This document shows, piece after piece, positions 33,801-45,740 of a stretch of DNA of 64,000 nucleotides. The translations under genes and the position numbers were made by a program. This DNA comes from Bugula neritina (Eukaryota > Bryozoa > Gymnolaemata > Cheilostomatida > Bugulidae). The notes beneath the pieces are model-generated. The model saw nothing but the letters and a program-made list of their open reading frames with translations. It did no database searches and was not told the origin of the DNA. The number at the start of each line of letters is the position of its first letter. Within the stretch, counting starts at the first letter, position 1. The stretch lies in assembly GCA_964035545.1 (NCBI GenBank), contig OZ037767.1, positions 1,244,680 to 1,308,679 of the forward strand, read 5' to 3'.

Positions 33801-36368
33801 CTACAAGCTATTTTTAAATTACCCTTTATTGGAAATTTATGGCAGCCAGCTTTTCTGTAGCCTAGATTTCTCACATGTTTTTTATTTTAGGTTGGTGCAT
33901 GAGAAAAACCTTCCTATATTTCTTGCTAAGATTGTTGCTAAAAACAGGTTTTATTGGAAACTTTGCAGAGCCTAGCATTTAGCCTGTTTTGATGTAATAC
34001 GACTATCACCACCACACATCCTATTAAAGTTTCATTTTTTAGTTCCAAACCCCCATTTGGTTGACATATGTTTACTTAGTCAGATTCCTACAGACTGTCA
34101 GATATGAGCTAATCAATGATCAGATATTATAGAGGGTTTAGATGAAAAGCTGCAATCAGCATGGTTTTCAAGAGCAGCAGTAATCAATGGACCATATATA
34201 TTATATAATATAAGCTGTCAGTTAGTGTAGACTGTTGTAGAGGTTAAGTAAAGAACCAAACTCTAAATATGACTACAATTTTTTAACAACCATTCAGTCT
34301 AAAAGAAAAGTTATGTTTGTGAATTAGAGTATGGAGGTCAAAACAGAATTCCATTGAGAATTGCCTGACACTAACACACAGAAACTTTGAGTTTAGGTAA
34401 ATCAAATAATATACTTTTGCAACACAAAGCTAACAGGTCTGTAAACTAGAATTATGATTATGATTACCTTATAATACTCACAACTTGAAACTGACACAAA
34501 CTAGGACATTGAAGTACCTACCAGCTCACTGGTACACGCATCTATTTCTATTTTTATGTGACATTGTTCAAATTATACTATTTAAAGTTAGTAAAGTTAG
34601 TTGTATCAGATTTAACCACTTGATGTCACTTGAGTTAACTCACTGATAAGTGTTACATTTTCACACTGATGGTAAAGGGCTATACTCTCTAAGTAGCTGG
34701 TAACTGACCAAGTAGGCTTTGACTTAGCTGTTCTAAATTTTAAACCTCGCACCACTAAAACTGGCTTTTAATGTACCAACACAACTGTCAAATTATTGAC
34801 CTTTGAACTTAATATCAATAGCTACATATGCTAAACCAGCAACCATTAGATTTCAACACTGAAAAGTACCTTGGGTGTAAAACTTCTTCATAAAATTGAA
34901 TTTGTATACTAATATTTTGCACATTATTATCAAAACATTCATCTAAAACAACAATATATATATATTTGTATACAATTTCTGTGAATTACAAAAGAGATTA
35001 GTTTTAATTTTACACAAGTTCATCTGAGTCAAAACTATAGCCATTTAGTTTAGGATTATAAATTTATATAAAAATTAACCATATGAGGTTATGACTACTT
35101 TAGTAGTGATGGAATCAATTCTTTATTAGTATAAATTGATGACCAAATATTTTAATAAACTACAAAGAACAACTGCATGCTATAATTGGAATTAGTAGTA
35201 TAAACCTGAATTCACCAAATTTAAAACTATGTAAGAATTAAATTTTTTCCTAATTCTTCAAACAAATGACTATATTTTTGCTCAAACAAAAGAGTGTAAA
35301 ACTTGAATAGCTAAAAGTTGCACTGAATGTTTAACAGAAAATATTCAGTTTCCACTTTCAAGCTCAGGTAAATATTTGCTGTTGGAATAAATGCACTGAG
35401 TTGCCCTAAATTCTTTGTCAAACACTAGTTTATCTGTAATCAGGCACTGACCCCTGTGTAATGACAGTGATGGTCATGATGACCTTCATTACTTAGATAC
35501 ATCAACCCTAACACCTGCTTCTTAAATATCGTAATCATTAACTAAAAATTAGTTCAACTTTTGAAGAAAATCCATATTTGCTTTTAAGCATGCAAGAAAG
35601 AGTGCTTAATGGTCTGTGTGGTTATTTTTTCAGGAAATGAAGTATCATTAGTAACTGTAAGCCTTTACCTAGACTGAGTAATCCACCACAAACTTAAAGA
35701 CATCGTAGCTTAGCAACTATTGTAACTTTCTGCTTTGCAGTTCTTAAAAATCCCAATTTATTTTGTATGACAGAAATTTAGCCCAACTTTTCAACCAAAT
35801 AAAAACTGACGCTGACCGCCATCTTTATTTCGAGTATAATCATAATGTCTTAGAATAAAATATTCACAGAAGAGTGTCCATAGAAGAGATTGAGTTGGCT
35901 GTCTGCCAGATAGCACCACCATGTGGTCAGATAGAACTCTCAGGTCTTAATTATATCAGTTGGTAAGTTACGTAGACTTTTATCAACAAATCCTAAGGAT
36001 ATTTAATTTTTTTCAAACTCATTATTTTATCATGTATACTGCCATCTAAAATACTGTTGAATAAGATATGACTATTTTCTTGTAAGCATTTGACTGCCTT
36101 TGCTATTCTTGTTATTTTTAGGTATACTTAATTATTAGTTATTAGTTACTATTTCATATGAAGTTTTTACCAACAGTAACAGTTGCAGTGGAAGAGTGAA
36201 AGAGTCTATAGTAGTTCACTTACCTTGAACTTTCTTGTTGGGGCCTTTGTGCACTGCCCATACAATTACTGCTGTGCAGGCGATGATTATGGCTACTAGA
36301 ATTAGAACCACTAGAACGTATAGAGCAGCTCTGGACTTAGAGGAGAACCCACATATCTCTTTAGCCAT
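27881..36368 (-). CDS. GGT: Gamma-glutamyltransferase copy C (12 coding exons, minus strand)
   Basis: Exons in transcript order: 36368-36224, 32750-32618, 32187-32065, 31616-31516, 30669(or 30656)-30438, 30312-30149, 30004-29849, 29680-29532, 29251-29064, 28700-28448, 28291-28178 and 28027-27881. The anchor region is diverged from A and B (start MAKEICGFSSKSRA). The substrate Arg motif is the classical RETAP, and the nucleophile Thr lies in TTGTSQ. Exon 5 has a lesion: with the acceptor used in A and B (ACAG, exon from 30656), two extra bases shift the frame into an early stop. An AG 13 nt further upstream (exon from 30669) adds 15 nt relative to B and restores a 634-aa frame. So C is either a pseudogene or depends on this shifted acceptor. 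The exon 7 end and donor are triplicated. Intron 4 holds a SINE. The stop is followed by AATAAC, not AATAAA. Confidence 0.85.
29400..29531 (-). repeat. Splice-donor minisatellite after GGT-C exon 8
   Basis: On the minus strand four to five units of GTGAGTTATTAGTTGACATG + TGGTAG start directly at the exon 8 donor. This is the orthologous position to the arrays in A and B. Confidence 0.9.
29757..29885 (-). repeat. Triplicated exon 7 end plus donor, GGT-C
   Basis: The last roughly 33 nt of exon 7 together with GATG|GTGAGT occur three times, with donor edges at 29849, 29802 and 29757 (steps 47 and 45). The innermost edge gives the 156-nt exon length found in A and B; use of either outer donor would shift the frame. 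Confidence 0.93.
30830..31047 (-). mobile_element. tRNA-derived SINE with target-site duplication
   Basis: On the minus strand the head is GGGAGCAGCCGTGGTCTAGG, followed by GGTTAGAGCG (box A) and GGTTCAAACCCC (box B). A core AGGAAGAGCATCCAGTCATA follows, and a tail ends in GACTATAAACTTGCGTGAG. The sequence CCAAGTAACTTAT flanks it on both sides (30817-30829 and 31048-31060), an 11-13 bp perfect target duplication, so the insertion is fairly recent. The GGAAGAGCATCC core resembles conserved central domains of tRNA-SINE superfamilies. It lies in GGT-C intron 4 and is absent from that intron in A and B. Confidence 0.92.
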
Positions 36369-36520
36369 CTTGAGCTCTGACTGTAGCAGTTACTGAAAAT
36401 AGTTTCAGGGAAGATGCACCAACTAATATAATATATTGTGACAGTGTGTTATAGGTGATAGCGTGACCATTCAAACTCACCCAATCAGTGAGGATGATTT
36501 TGGAGCAGTGGACCAATCAA
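36369..36520 (-). promoter_or_regulatory. GGT copy C promoter / 5'UTR with short intron
   Basis: This mirrors copies A and B: CCAAT at 36513-36517 and again at 36481-36485, the latter overlapping a GTGAGT donor (minus strand, 36480 downward), then TTTTCAG ending at 36393. The predicted 5'UTR intron is 88 nt, against 70 in A and B. Confidence 0.45.
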
Positions 36521-37816
36521 AGCTGGCCTTTAGTTCACCATGCCAGTTTAATCTTCAAACATTCATGCTTGGTTTTCACAACAAATATTGCCAAAATTTG
36601 GTAACCAATGCCTATTTGCAATAATAATCAATAGAATTTTTAGGCTGATTTTGAAAAGCTAATTATTTTGCCTGCGTGGTTTGTGACCAGCCGGCATACT
36701 ATTTACTAGAAACCATTACAGCACTTGCTGGACTGTGTGTGTGAGACTGAGACCAAGAATTTATAAGCCAATGGTTGTAAGCTTTGAAATGAGAATTTTT
36801 TTTAAAGACTGGCCTACTCTCTCAACAACAAACTACTAAGCTTTTAACCATATTTTAAATTATCAGATACCAAATGTGGCAAAATAATATCTTTTACGTT
36901 GTTAGCTCCTCAAATATTTTGACCTTGGATATTTTCTGTTTGTTATCTTGAGTAGCTAAATTAATCCATAGAAAAGTTGCTTGCATATGATAATCAGTTG
37001 GCACAAATAGCTACGTCATCTAATGCTCTTCTCATTGAGCAACCCGGGATGCAGCAGCACATGTATGTTAATATATTCTACGTAAATACATCCACAGAGT
37101 GTGTGCCAAGCTACTATGCTTCGCTGTAGAAATTTCTAGAAACGCAAATATGTTTAAAGCTTTTACGTGTGTCTCATAAGACACATCTGTCTATGCAGCC
37201 TGTATTTTTAGTAAAGTGCTAGACAATTAATGTTATATAAACATACACCTATTAGATGCATCTCTGTGTAAACTATAGAAGTTAAACAAGGCTGTTTTAT
37301 GTCACAAATCAATAATAAATTTAAAATTATCTTGAATATTTATGACAGGGCATGTGACATTTGCCACACTTAATAAACACAAGTCTATAGCTGCAGTATA
37401 AATATGTATATTACATATTTGTATTGAATGGCAGGTGCATACAGTGAAAGCATTTGTATTATTCAAATATCACGGACATAAATTAGCAAGCAGGCATAAT
37501 AAAAAGCACTTTAAAATGAAAAAGATAAACCGTAACCATGGAAACATAATATTGTTGTGTTACCATACAATAGACTACCACTACCCAATACTTATATTCT
37601 AATTTATGTAAATTTTTTGAAAAGACACTTAAAAAAACATAAACTAAAAATGTAAAGCTGTGTGCTGCATACGTGGCAGTTTTAACATTCTATTATAGCA
37701 TACCGTTCAAAATATGTTGGTATTGCTGAAGCATGACATATTCATTTGAATTTGCTAAAAACTGCAACCCAGTTAACTAATTTCAGTATTCTGCAGTTGG
37801 CGGAAGTACAAACGAT
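36521..37816. other. Intergenic between GGT-C and the ARSB 3' end
   Basis: AT-rich, with no gene recognised. It separates the ARSB stop at 37817 from the GGT-C promoter; both genes run leftwards. In units A and B the equivalent space holds only the ARSB exon 5 fragment. Confidence 0.55.
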
Positions 37817-40800
37817 CTAGTCTCTTTCTCTGTCCTTGTCTATACGGAATATTCTATCATTGTTGCTTCGCCGTGGCAAGCCAAATTTCTTCTTCTCTGT
37901 AAGCTCATTGTTGTTGAGTTGGTCTGGCTGAACAATAGCCTGTGATTCCTGCCTAGAACTTCCTGCCTTAGACTGAGGAACTTGCGCAAACACTGAGCCA
38001 TCTCTTGCCGTCATATACGGCCCCCAAAACCCACCATTTCTTCTTGGATTACATCTAAACAAAAACATGGGTGAAATAACAACCTGTGAGAATAAGAATG
38101 TTATTGATAGCCTTTTAATGATTAGACTTGGATGTGGTAACAGAGTATGTTTGTTGTTTCAGTACCGGATGATAAACTGTACTTCCTCATAAAAGTTACC
38201 ATTACTAGTAGCCCAGTCAACTAGTAGCCGAGTCAACTAGTAGCCCAGTCAACTAGTAGCCGAGTCAACTAGTAGCCGAGTCAACTAGTAGCCGAGTCAA
38301 CTAGTAGCCCAGTCAACCAGTAGCCCAGTCAACCAGTAGCCCAGTCAACCAGTAGCCCAGTCAACCAGTAGCCCAGTCAACCAGTAGCCCAGTCAACCAG
38401 TAGCCCAGTCAACCAGTAGCCCAGTCAACCAGTAGCCCGGTCAACTAGTAGCCCGGTCAACTAGTAGCTGAGTCAACTAGTAGCTGAGTCAACTAGTAGC
38501 CGAGTCAACTAGTAGCCCAGTCAACTAGTAGCTGAGTCAACAGAAAGTCTGCTGCTGATTCAGCGCCAATAGATAATTTAGAACTCATTTAATTTACAGA
38601 AGTTTTGAGTATTAATAAGCTTTTTCTTAGTGTATACTCAAGTTCAAAACTACATAGAGCATAAAATTATAATTAATTATCAACTAGTAAGTAAATAGAG
38701 TGTTTATCACCACAGTTCACTTATATCCGAACTTGAAGTTTTCAATCTTGAGCCAAAAGTAAAATTCAACTATAAACACTACAAGGTGAGATGAGCATTA
38801 AGTGAATTTATGCATTGATTTTGTTTATAGTGCAGATTGAATCGTAATAAATTTAAGAAAGTGATTGAATTGATATCTAAATAAAAAATTATACTTGACT
38901 TTTCTTACAGTCTACACTCTCTCAAGCAGTTCTCTTTCACTCACTTGGTGGTTAGGGGTGGGTTATGCACTTTCAGTGCCCCTCCCTTATACTTTGCCAG
39001 CGCCTTTAGAAGATCGTTGGCAACGTCAGGCATCACGTCTACTAAGTTGAAGGTCTCATAGGGGTCTGTCCTCAGGTTAAACAGGAAGAGCGACTCATTC
39101 AACCGGCTCCCCCTGTTGGTGATTTTCTTGCCATACGAAGCATCTAAAACAGGCAGCCATTTTGTCACATAAGGCATACCTAAGTTCAACAAAAGCCCGT
39201 TAGCTGAAATCAGCATAACTTTACTTACTACAGAGTGTCAGCAACTTTGCTTTATTAAGAAAGTATCTACATGAAACTATAAATTACAATGTCATACAGC
39301 AAAAGCTAAAAACCTTCATAAAATTTTTGAGAGCTTACAAAGCTCATAATCTTGTTGCGGGTTAGGCACCCACAGATGGTACCCTGGGTGTCCAGTCAAG
39401 AGCTTCCAGTCTGTACGTCTGATGGCCGCTTGTATTCTTGTGTCGAATACAGTACTTTGACTTCTTTCATGGGAAGATAACTCTAGGTCATCTAATCCAA
39501 TCAGCACTTCCTGTATCCATGGCAACATAGTGGTATCATTGAATAATATTATTTTATTGTTCAACTCTCAACTTTAACTCAAACTCAGTTTAATATATTT
39601 CAAGTAAGTATTAGTTATGAGTCATAACATATATATGCACTCATTATTGGTGCTGCAAGCTATCTGCTTATCTGTTTATTTACAGTTCATCTATTTATAG
39701 CTCAATGATACTATCAATAGAATCAACCAGCATTTTTAGTTTCAACTCCTAAACTTTTAGAGTTGATTAATAATAGTAATACCAGAAGAGAGGAGCTAGC
39801 TGTACGAAACTATACAACTATATGGTATAGTGCCTTTCATTTTTAGGTGAATAATTTTTATAGCATTAATGTATTAAAGCTTATGTATAATATATAATAC
39901 TACATAATACCGTATAATATAACACATTGTATTACAAACTGCTACAGCGTACATAGTTTTATGCAATTCCCTTTAGCCATGGTCAAGTTAGTCAGTTCAA
40001 GAGTTTAATTTCCATCTCTGGAACTATAAGTATAATGTGTTTAGTATTTTATGTTTACTAAACAACCTTAGCCCTTATCTGCTGTACTACCCAGTAAGTA
40101 AACAGAGAAGAGCGTGCAGGTGTGCTTAAACTTCCTCATACTTGCTGATATCTTCAACTTTGCTAATTTTACAGCCACGCCCTCACTTATACAAGAAAAT
40201 CATCTGTCAGCTAGTTTAGTATAAACAATTTTTTGGCAGTGTATATATTCTAAGTCCTAGCTTTTAATTTCTCTATTACTGAAACTATACCTGACTAATT
40301 AGTGAGAAAATTATAGTGTGACTCATTAGAGACTCTTACCTTTCTTGGATTTCCAGATCCGGTTTTCAAAGGCTCCCATTGGTTAATGCCATCTAGGTTT
40401 AATTTGAAGTAATCTCCTCCTGCAAGATGTAACAGTGTTGGCATCCAGTCAGTGATGTGAAATAGCTGTTGGTTTATTACTCCTTTCTGATTTAAAAGAG
40501 GGCTGGATATGAACCCCACTCCTTTCACACCTACAATATATAATAAAATACCAGACACACATAGTATGCCTCAGACCTATATGTGGTTATAATTAGATGT
40601 ATACAGACAGAGTCCAATTGTTTGGTTGAAACTGATGATGTAGCCTACGTCTCAACAATAAAATATTTTATAATAAAACTGATGAAATATGTTGCAATAA
40701 TAAAATATTTTCTTTAATGTTTCCACCAGAACTGTTACCATCAAGTTTAGTGTTGATTGGCAAACCAGGAGCTACCTGCTTCAAATAAAGTATTTTTGTT

Positions 40801-43299
40801 TCCTCTGAAGGGGAAGTTACTTGATCCGGCACTGGCCTGCCCCCCATTGTCTGTTGTAAAGATGATGACTGTGTTGTCATACATACCCTGGTCTTTCAGT
40901 GCCTGCACTACTTTACCTACGCCTTCATCCAAAGCTGTAGTTGTAAAAAACCAAAGTAACATACATTCAGCGAAGGTTGTTGCTCAACTTGTTAATAAAA
41001 AGAAAATTCTATTTGCTGAAATCAGTTTTAAAAAACATTTCTGCCATCAGAACCCTGTTTAGACTTGTGCAATGAATTTAAACTAGCCCCACACATCAAC
41101 CTATTACACAATGTTGAGTAAGTTAAAGTTACAATAAATTTACTACGTGTTTCCATAACCATAAATGCTGCTTGTAAGAGATGATATACCTGCGACCATG
41201 CCTGCCAGACTACGTCGTTTGCTGTCCGAGATGAAACTGTACGGTTGTTCATAGATCTCTGGAACCTGATTGGGTGAGTGGACGGCTGGGTATGAGAGCC
41301 ACATGAAGAGAGGATCAGTCTGATTGGCTCCCATGTGTCTGATAATGTTCTCTGCTCGTCTGGTGTACACGTGAGTAGTATACATTCCATATGCTTTGTT
41401 AGTGGGAGTCGTCCCATCATAGAAATCCACTGCATCTCGACTACCGTACTTTCTATTGCAAGTAGAAGATAGAATCAGCTCATATTGTATAACATAATAT
41501 TATTAAATATAAAAATAAGGACATAAATTTCACACAAAATGATAGAGTCAAATGATATGATATATGTAGTGTTGTGATATGGTGCATGATATGAAATTGT
41601 ATGCATGCGATATATATGATTATATAATATAATATGATATAATATATTATATAACAGTTGTATGATGGAATGTATGTATAATATTTGTCTGTGAGTTTGT
41701 AATCACAATGAATAACATGGTTGGTAAAAAGTGATGCCCCCCTCCCCCTCTCCCCCCCCCCCCCGGCATATGATGAATTGAAAGTGATAGACAAAGTTTT
41801 GTCTAATCTTAGACTGAGTACTTGGTGTGTTTGTAGTGATCTCCACTGCCTAGCAAAGAGCCTCTGAATGTGTCAAATCCTCTGCTCGTAGGTAAATAGT
41901 CTGAAGTGTGATGTCCAAGGTGCCATTTACCTGCAGTGTACTTATAGATAGTTATACATACATATATTTACCTGCAGTGTACATATAGATAGCTACACAT
42001 ACATAATATATTTACCTGTAGTATAAATAGAAATAGCTGCAGATACAGCTGCATGTCCTTTTTTGACACATACATTTATCATGGCAATAAATTAATAGCA
42101 CATTTTTAATTTAATAGAAATTTGTATTTATCTTTTATTAAACTTAGTTTAATAAAAGGTTTTAGTTTTATTGTCAATCCTTAAAAAAATAAATATACAA
42201 ACCACATTATTTAATTTAAGTCTACTAGATAGTAATTAGAGTTGTGGCACCATGACTTCACCTCCGAATATGCTATATTATTATTTAAACATAATTATAC
42301 ACTGTGATGCAAATAGATCTGAAACTGGGGTATAATGTGTTATAATCAACCGCATATACCAATCATGTGTGTGGAATAGTTGAGTTTCTTCATTTCCTCA
42401 GCAAGAGTCGGGTACTGCAGGGGCAACCCGCTAGGTCTGCATGGAGAGAAGTTATTATGTTGAGTCCCCAGATGAATGTTATACTTCCCTGCAAGGAGGA
42501 TATATATACATGAGGGAATATACAATATTATACTTCCCTGTGAGGATGATATATACATGAGGGAATATACAATATTATACTTCCCTGTGAGGAGGATATA
42601 TACATGAGGGAATATTAGATAAAATGTAATGCAAAATATGCATAGGGGAAGTAGTGTAACAATATTGTACTAAGATGTTATAATATGAAATCTGCGCATA
42701 GCATATTTCCGTAAGACATTATAATATAATGTGAAGTATGATGCATGATGACCATGTGGTATGTTGAAACAGTGCTAGCTTGTAAAATATATAAATATGG
42801 CATTTTATATCATAATATATTTCACTACTGTTTATAGGAGAGAAAATAGCATTTAAGATAAAATAATTATTGTATTGCAGGATAAGCTAATGTTCACCAC
42901 TTAACTTTAATCATTGCATTGTTTGTTAATTATTTTGACAAAATAAAGCAGTACTAGTTAGTAGTTACCACCTCAAAATAATTTCCTGATGAAGTTTATT
43001 CCACAGCATATTTTGTGTTTTCAATAAGATTTTTAAGAGTTATCTTCACCTGAGAGAAACTGAGTTCTAGAGGGGCCACATTGAGGTGACATATAATAGT
43101 TTTCTAGCCTGACTCCCTCTAAAGCTAGCTGGTCTATGTTAGGGGTGTGTATCTCACTGCCGTGGTACCCGACGTCATTATAGCCTAAGTCATCGGCCAT
43201 TATCATCACAATGTTGGGCCTCAGGCCATCTTGACTTTGGCCAGCAGTTGGTTGAAGAGTAAGTAGAGATAGGAAGAGCAACCGTTGCCATGGTTTCCC
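37817..43299 (-). CDS. ARSB: Arylsulfatase B-like lysosomal sulfatase (9 exons found)
   Basis: Formylglycine sulfatase of the ARSB family, expected to remove 4-sulfate from GalNAc in chondroitin/dermatan sulfate in lysosomes. Exons in transcript order: 43299-43050, 42488-42360, 41930-41822, 41452-41190, 40934-40776, 40530-40340, 39510-39339, 39203-38945 and 38054-37817. They join in frame to 589 codons. Visible features are MADDLGYND (metal), CGPSR (Cys codon 43080-43078, the formylglycine site, in CxPSR), [29 protein letters not shown] near the end, then a hydrophilic tail longer than in human ARSB (533 aa). The start is unresolved: the frame of exon 1 reaches a TTAG acceptor with no ATG. 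A tiny upstream exon ATGACA|GTGAGA (43476-43471) would give a start and complete a hydrophobic signal peptide, but this is only inferred. Exons 2 and 3 have repeated acceptors. Confidence 0.92.
38205..38545. repeat. 15-bp AGTCAACTAGTAGCC array in ARSB intron 8
   Basis: About 22 direct units of CAGTCAACTAGTAGC with CCAG/CGAG/CTAG variants arranged in blocks. There are no unique spacers, so it is not a CRISPR array. Confidence 0.97.
41743..41765 (-). other. G-rich tract in ARSB intron 3
   Basis: On the transcribed-product strand this is a run of about 14 G, then AGA, GGGGG, A and GGGGGG, roughly 60 nt after the exon 3 donor. It could form a G-quadruplex in the pre-mRNA. Only the composition is seen. 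Confidence 0.6.
41921..42030 (-). repeat. Triplicated acceptor of ARSB exon 3
   Basis: On the minus strand CTGCAG|GTAAAT, the exon 3 acceptor with the first six exon bases, is present three times (edges near 41930, 41971 and 42015; the outermost is CTACAG|GTAAAT). The steps are 41 and 44 nt. Confidence 0.9.
42480..42616 (-). repeat. Triplicated acceptor of ARSB exon 2
   Basis: On the minus strand CAG|GGAAGTATAA, the exon 2 acceptor and first exon bases, recurs at 42488, 42537 and 42584 (steps 49 and 47), each preceded by the same ATGTATATATCCTCCT-type pyrimidine tract. The downstream-most copy is the one that fits the protein. Confidence 0.93.
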
Positions 43300-43476
43300 C
43301 TAACAAACATTTGGAAATTAAATTAGTTACTACAACTGAGAGTGAAATACTGCGGTATACCATTATGTATACATGGTTCTGTTGTACGGAATATATTTTA
43401 TATAAAATGAGTTGTAAAACAATATAGACTTGCATATTAAATGTTCTTACTGTTCTCACTACGTTCTCACTGTCAT

Positions 43477-45680
43477 TACTAAGCCATTTTTCCTATATAT
43501 TTAAAACTATTATTATAGCTGGTACACAGCTATGTCTTATGTAACAAAAAATGTGGTAGATTGGTTGTTGGCAATACTCCACACAGTTTAAGGGTGGTGG
43601 GTATTATATATTATATTATAATTATCACTCATCCATATAGCCATATTTACTAGTATATATTATAATATACGTATTATAGCAATACGATGCATGCTCGTGT
43701 GTGCTAAATATTCTAATTGTTGTTGACATATTTACTGTAAGTATTTACTATAACACATGTAAGAATAATAGATATGTAAGTATAGTATAGTATAGTATAG
43801 TAAGTATGATAGTGTATATAATTATATGCTTACGTTCATGATAAATTAATTTCCACTACTTGTTACTATCCCTCCAACTAGACAGCTTATTTAGTTGAAA
43901 ACAAGAATATTTTACCAATTAAAATGAGTTTAGTAGCAGTCATCTTAGGAAACCTGCCTTTCGACTGTGGGCACTTCTAACACCCCCTTAATTTTTGGTT
44001 TTCTAACTGCTGAAAAATCAGCCAAGTGAAAAAATTGCTTCCAATAAACTCAAGTATTTGTTCAATTACAAACAGATGTCAAGCTCAGCGAACTGCACAG
44101 TTGGTTTAAGGTCATACTTTTCATTTTCTGGCTCTTTGCCAGGTGCTTTATGTTCTATATGAACAATGTTCCACTGATAGCTCGAACAGGTTGAATGTCA
44201 CAGGAACAAAAAAAATATGAAAAGATAAAGAAACTTATGTTCTCCAATATACTTTTTTATTTTTTTCAAAAGCCAATTCATGTTTAAGTTATAGCTTGTT
44301 GAAAAACATAGTCCCCCTTCCACATTCTTTTCAATTTATACGCTCCTGACTTGTTATTGTGTCTCAATATGCCTTGTATTTGAGTGCTCGTTAGTCTCGC
44401 TTCACTAACTTTGCCTATACTTCACAAGTGCCAGTGCTGCTGGCTCAAAAGCTAAATGTTATAAACTGTCAGCTAAAACCCAATCTTGTATTCCTAGGTT
44501 GGTTGGCCTAAATAAAACAATAGTCAAATCATGATTTCATGTTTTAAAAATTTACTCTATTCTAACCTGCTGCCTAGCTAGTTCTATTTTTGATTTATAA
44601 TTACAGCATTTGTGATACATTTTTTTGGCAACCATGTGATTTATAAAATGCAGTAATGGTACTTATATTATTATATTATTATCATTATAATATATTATAT
44701 AGTATTATGTGGGTTTTTATTATACTGCATAATATCTATTTTATTATTGTTGTTGTGCAAACAAGTGCAATTAACCTAGTTTTCAAAATGTACCTCTAAA
44801 TTATCAGACTATCAGTTTAGATATTTTCATGCTTTGTTAGGTAAACCTAAAAAAAGAGGCTGTATTCCCAAAGTAAAGGGTGTTGAACTATGAACTATAT
44901 TAGATTAGCCACTCTGCTACCAAGTGCATCAGTATAATATTATATGAATAGCTCTGATGCTTTGTCTCCGGTGGCTGGCTGCGATATGATAACTTGGCCA
45001 ACTTCCAAGAGTTTAAAATTGGCGCAATTATTCAAGAGGCTACATACTGCACAGAGCTAGCAGTGATAGTAACCTTGCTATTGGCAGTACTTATTACAAC
45101 TGCCAGCATATAAGCTGCATTGTAGAATGCCGTTGGGGTAGGCTAGTAAAACCAAATTCTGCTCTCTAATATACCTTAGACACAATGCAGCAACATAATT
45201 GTTCGTTTCAAATTACATTGCCACCCTTACATGAGCTGTGGGCTTCATAAAGATTCATATGATTAGAGATTTATGCTATAGGCTAGCTATGATGAAAATA
45301 ACACCATTGTCAAAGTTAACTTCAAGTATGTTGTTTTCCAGAAACTCAGTAATGTCCATTTATCTCTCGCATACAAATACTTATGTAATAGCATACAGTT
45401 TAAGTTTTATTTTAGAGCACATCTGCAAACTCTACAATAAGAGCTTGCTTTACCAGTCTATTTCAGACCTGTTTTTGTAGCTAGTAATACGCAAGCTACT
45501 TATTTTTAAACTTTTGGGTTATTTGTTCAAAACCATTAGCTTTGCTAGTAACCCGAGACTATTGCAACAGTTGACTGCTATCAACATGAATTGACAGCCT
45601 AATAATTATAACCCATTTGCCGCGAAATATTTATGTAATGATAGTTACTCATATAGTGCGCGTTTCATTAACGATAAAAG
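43477..45680. other. Intergenic upstream of ARSB
   Basis: AT-rich, with only short random frames on both strands. No promoter motif can be named with confidence. Confidence 0.5.
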
Positions 45681-45740
45681 CGTGGTCCAGAGGTTAGAGG
45701 CGTCAGTGACGAGTTGGGTGGTCATGGTTCAACCCTGTTT
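45681..45740 (+). mobile_element. tRNA-like sequence, probable SINE head relic
   Basis: CGTGGTCCAGAGGTTAGAGG resembles a pol III box A and TGGTTCAACCCT a box B, 33 nt apart. The acceptor and anticodon stems do not pair convincingly, so it is not a functional tRNA. It resembles the head of the SINE at 30830-31047. Confidence 0.55.

Noticed and set aside
38205-38545. CRISPR-like regular direct repeats
   Set aside because: The 15-bp units are contiguous with no unique spacers and lie in an animal gene intron; this is a minisatellite.
45681-45740. Functional tRNA gene
   Set aside because: Box A and B-like motifs are present, but the acceptor and anticodon stems do not pair; kept as a SINE or tRNA relic.
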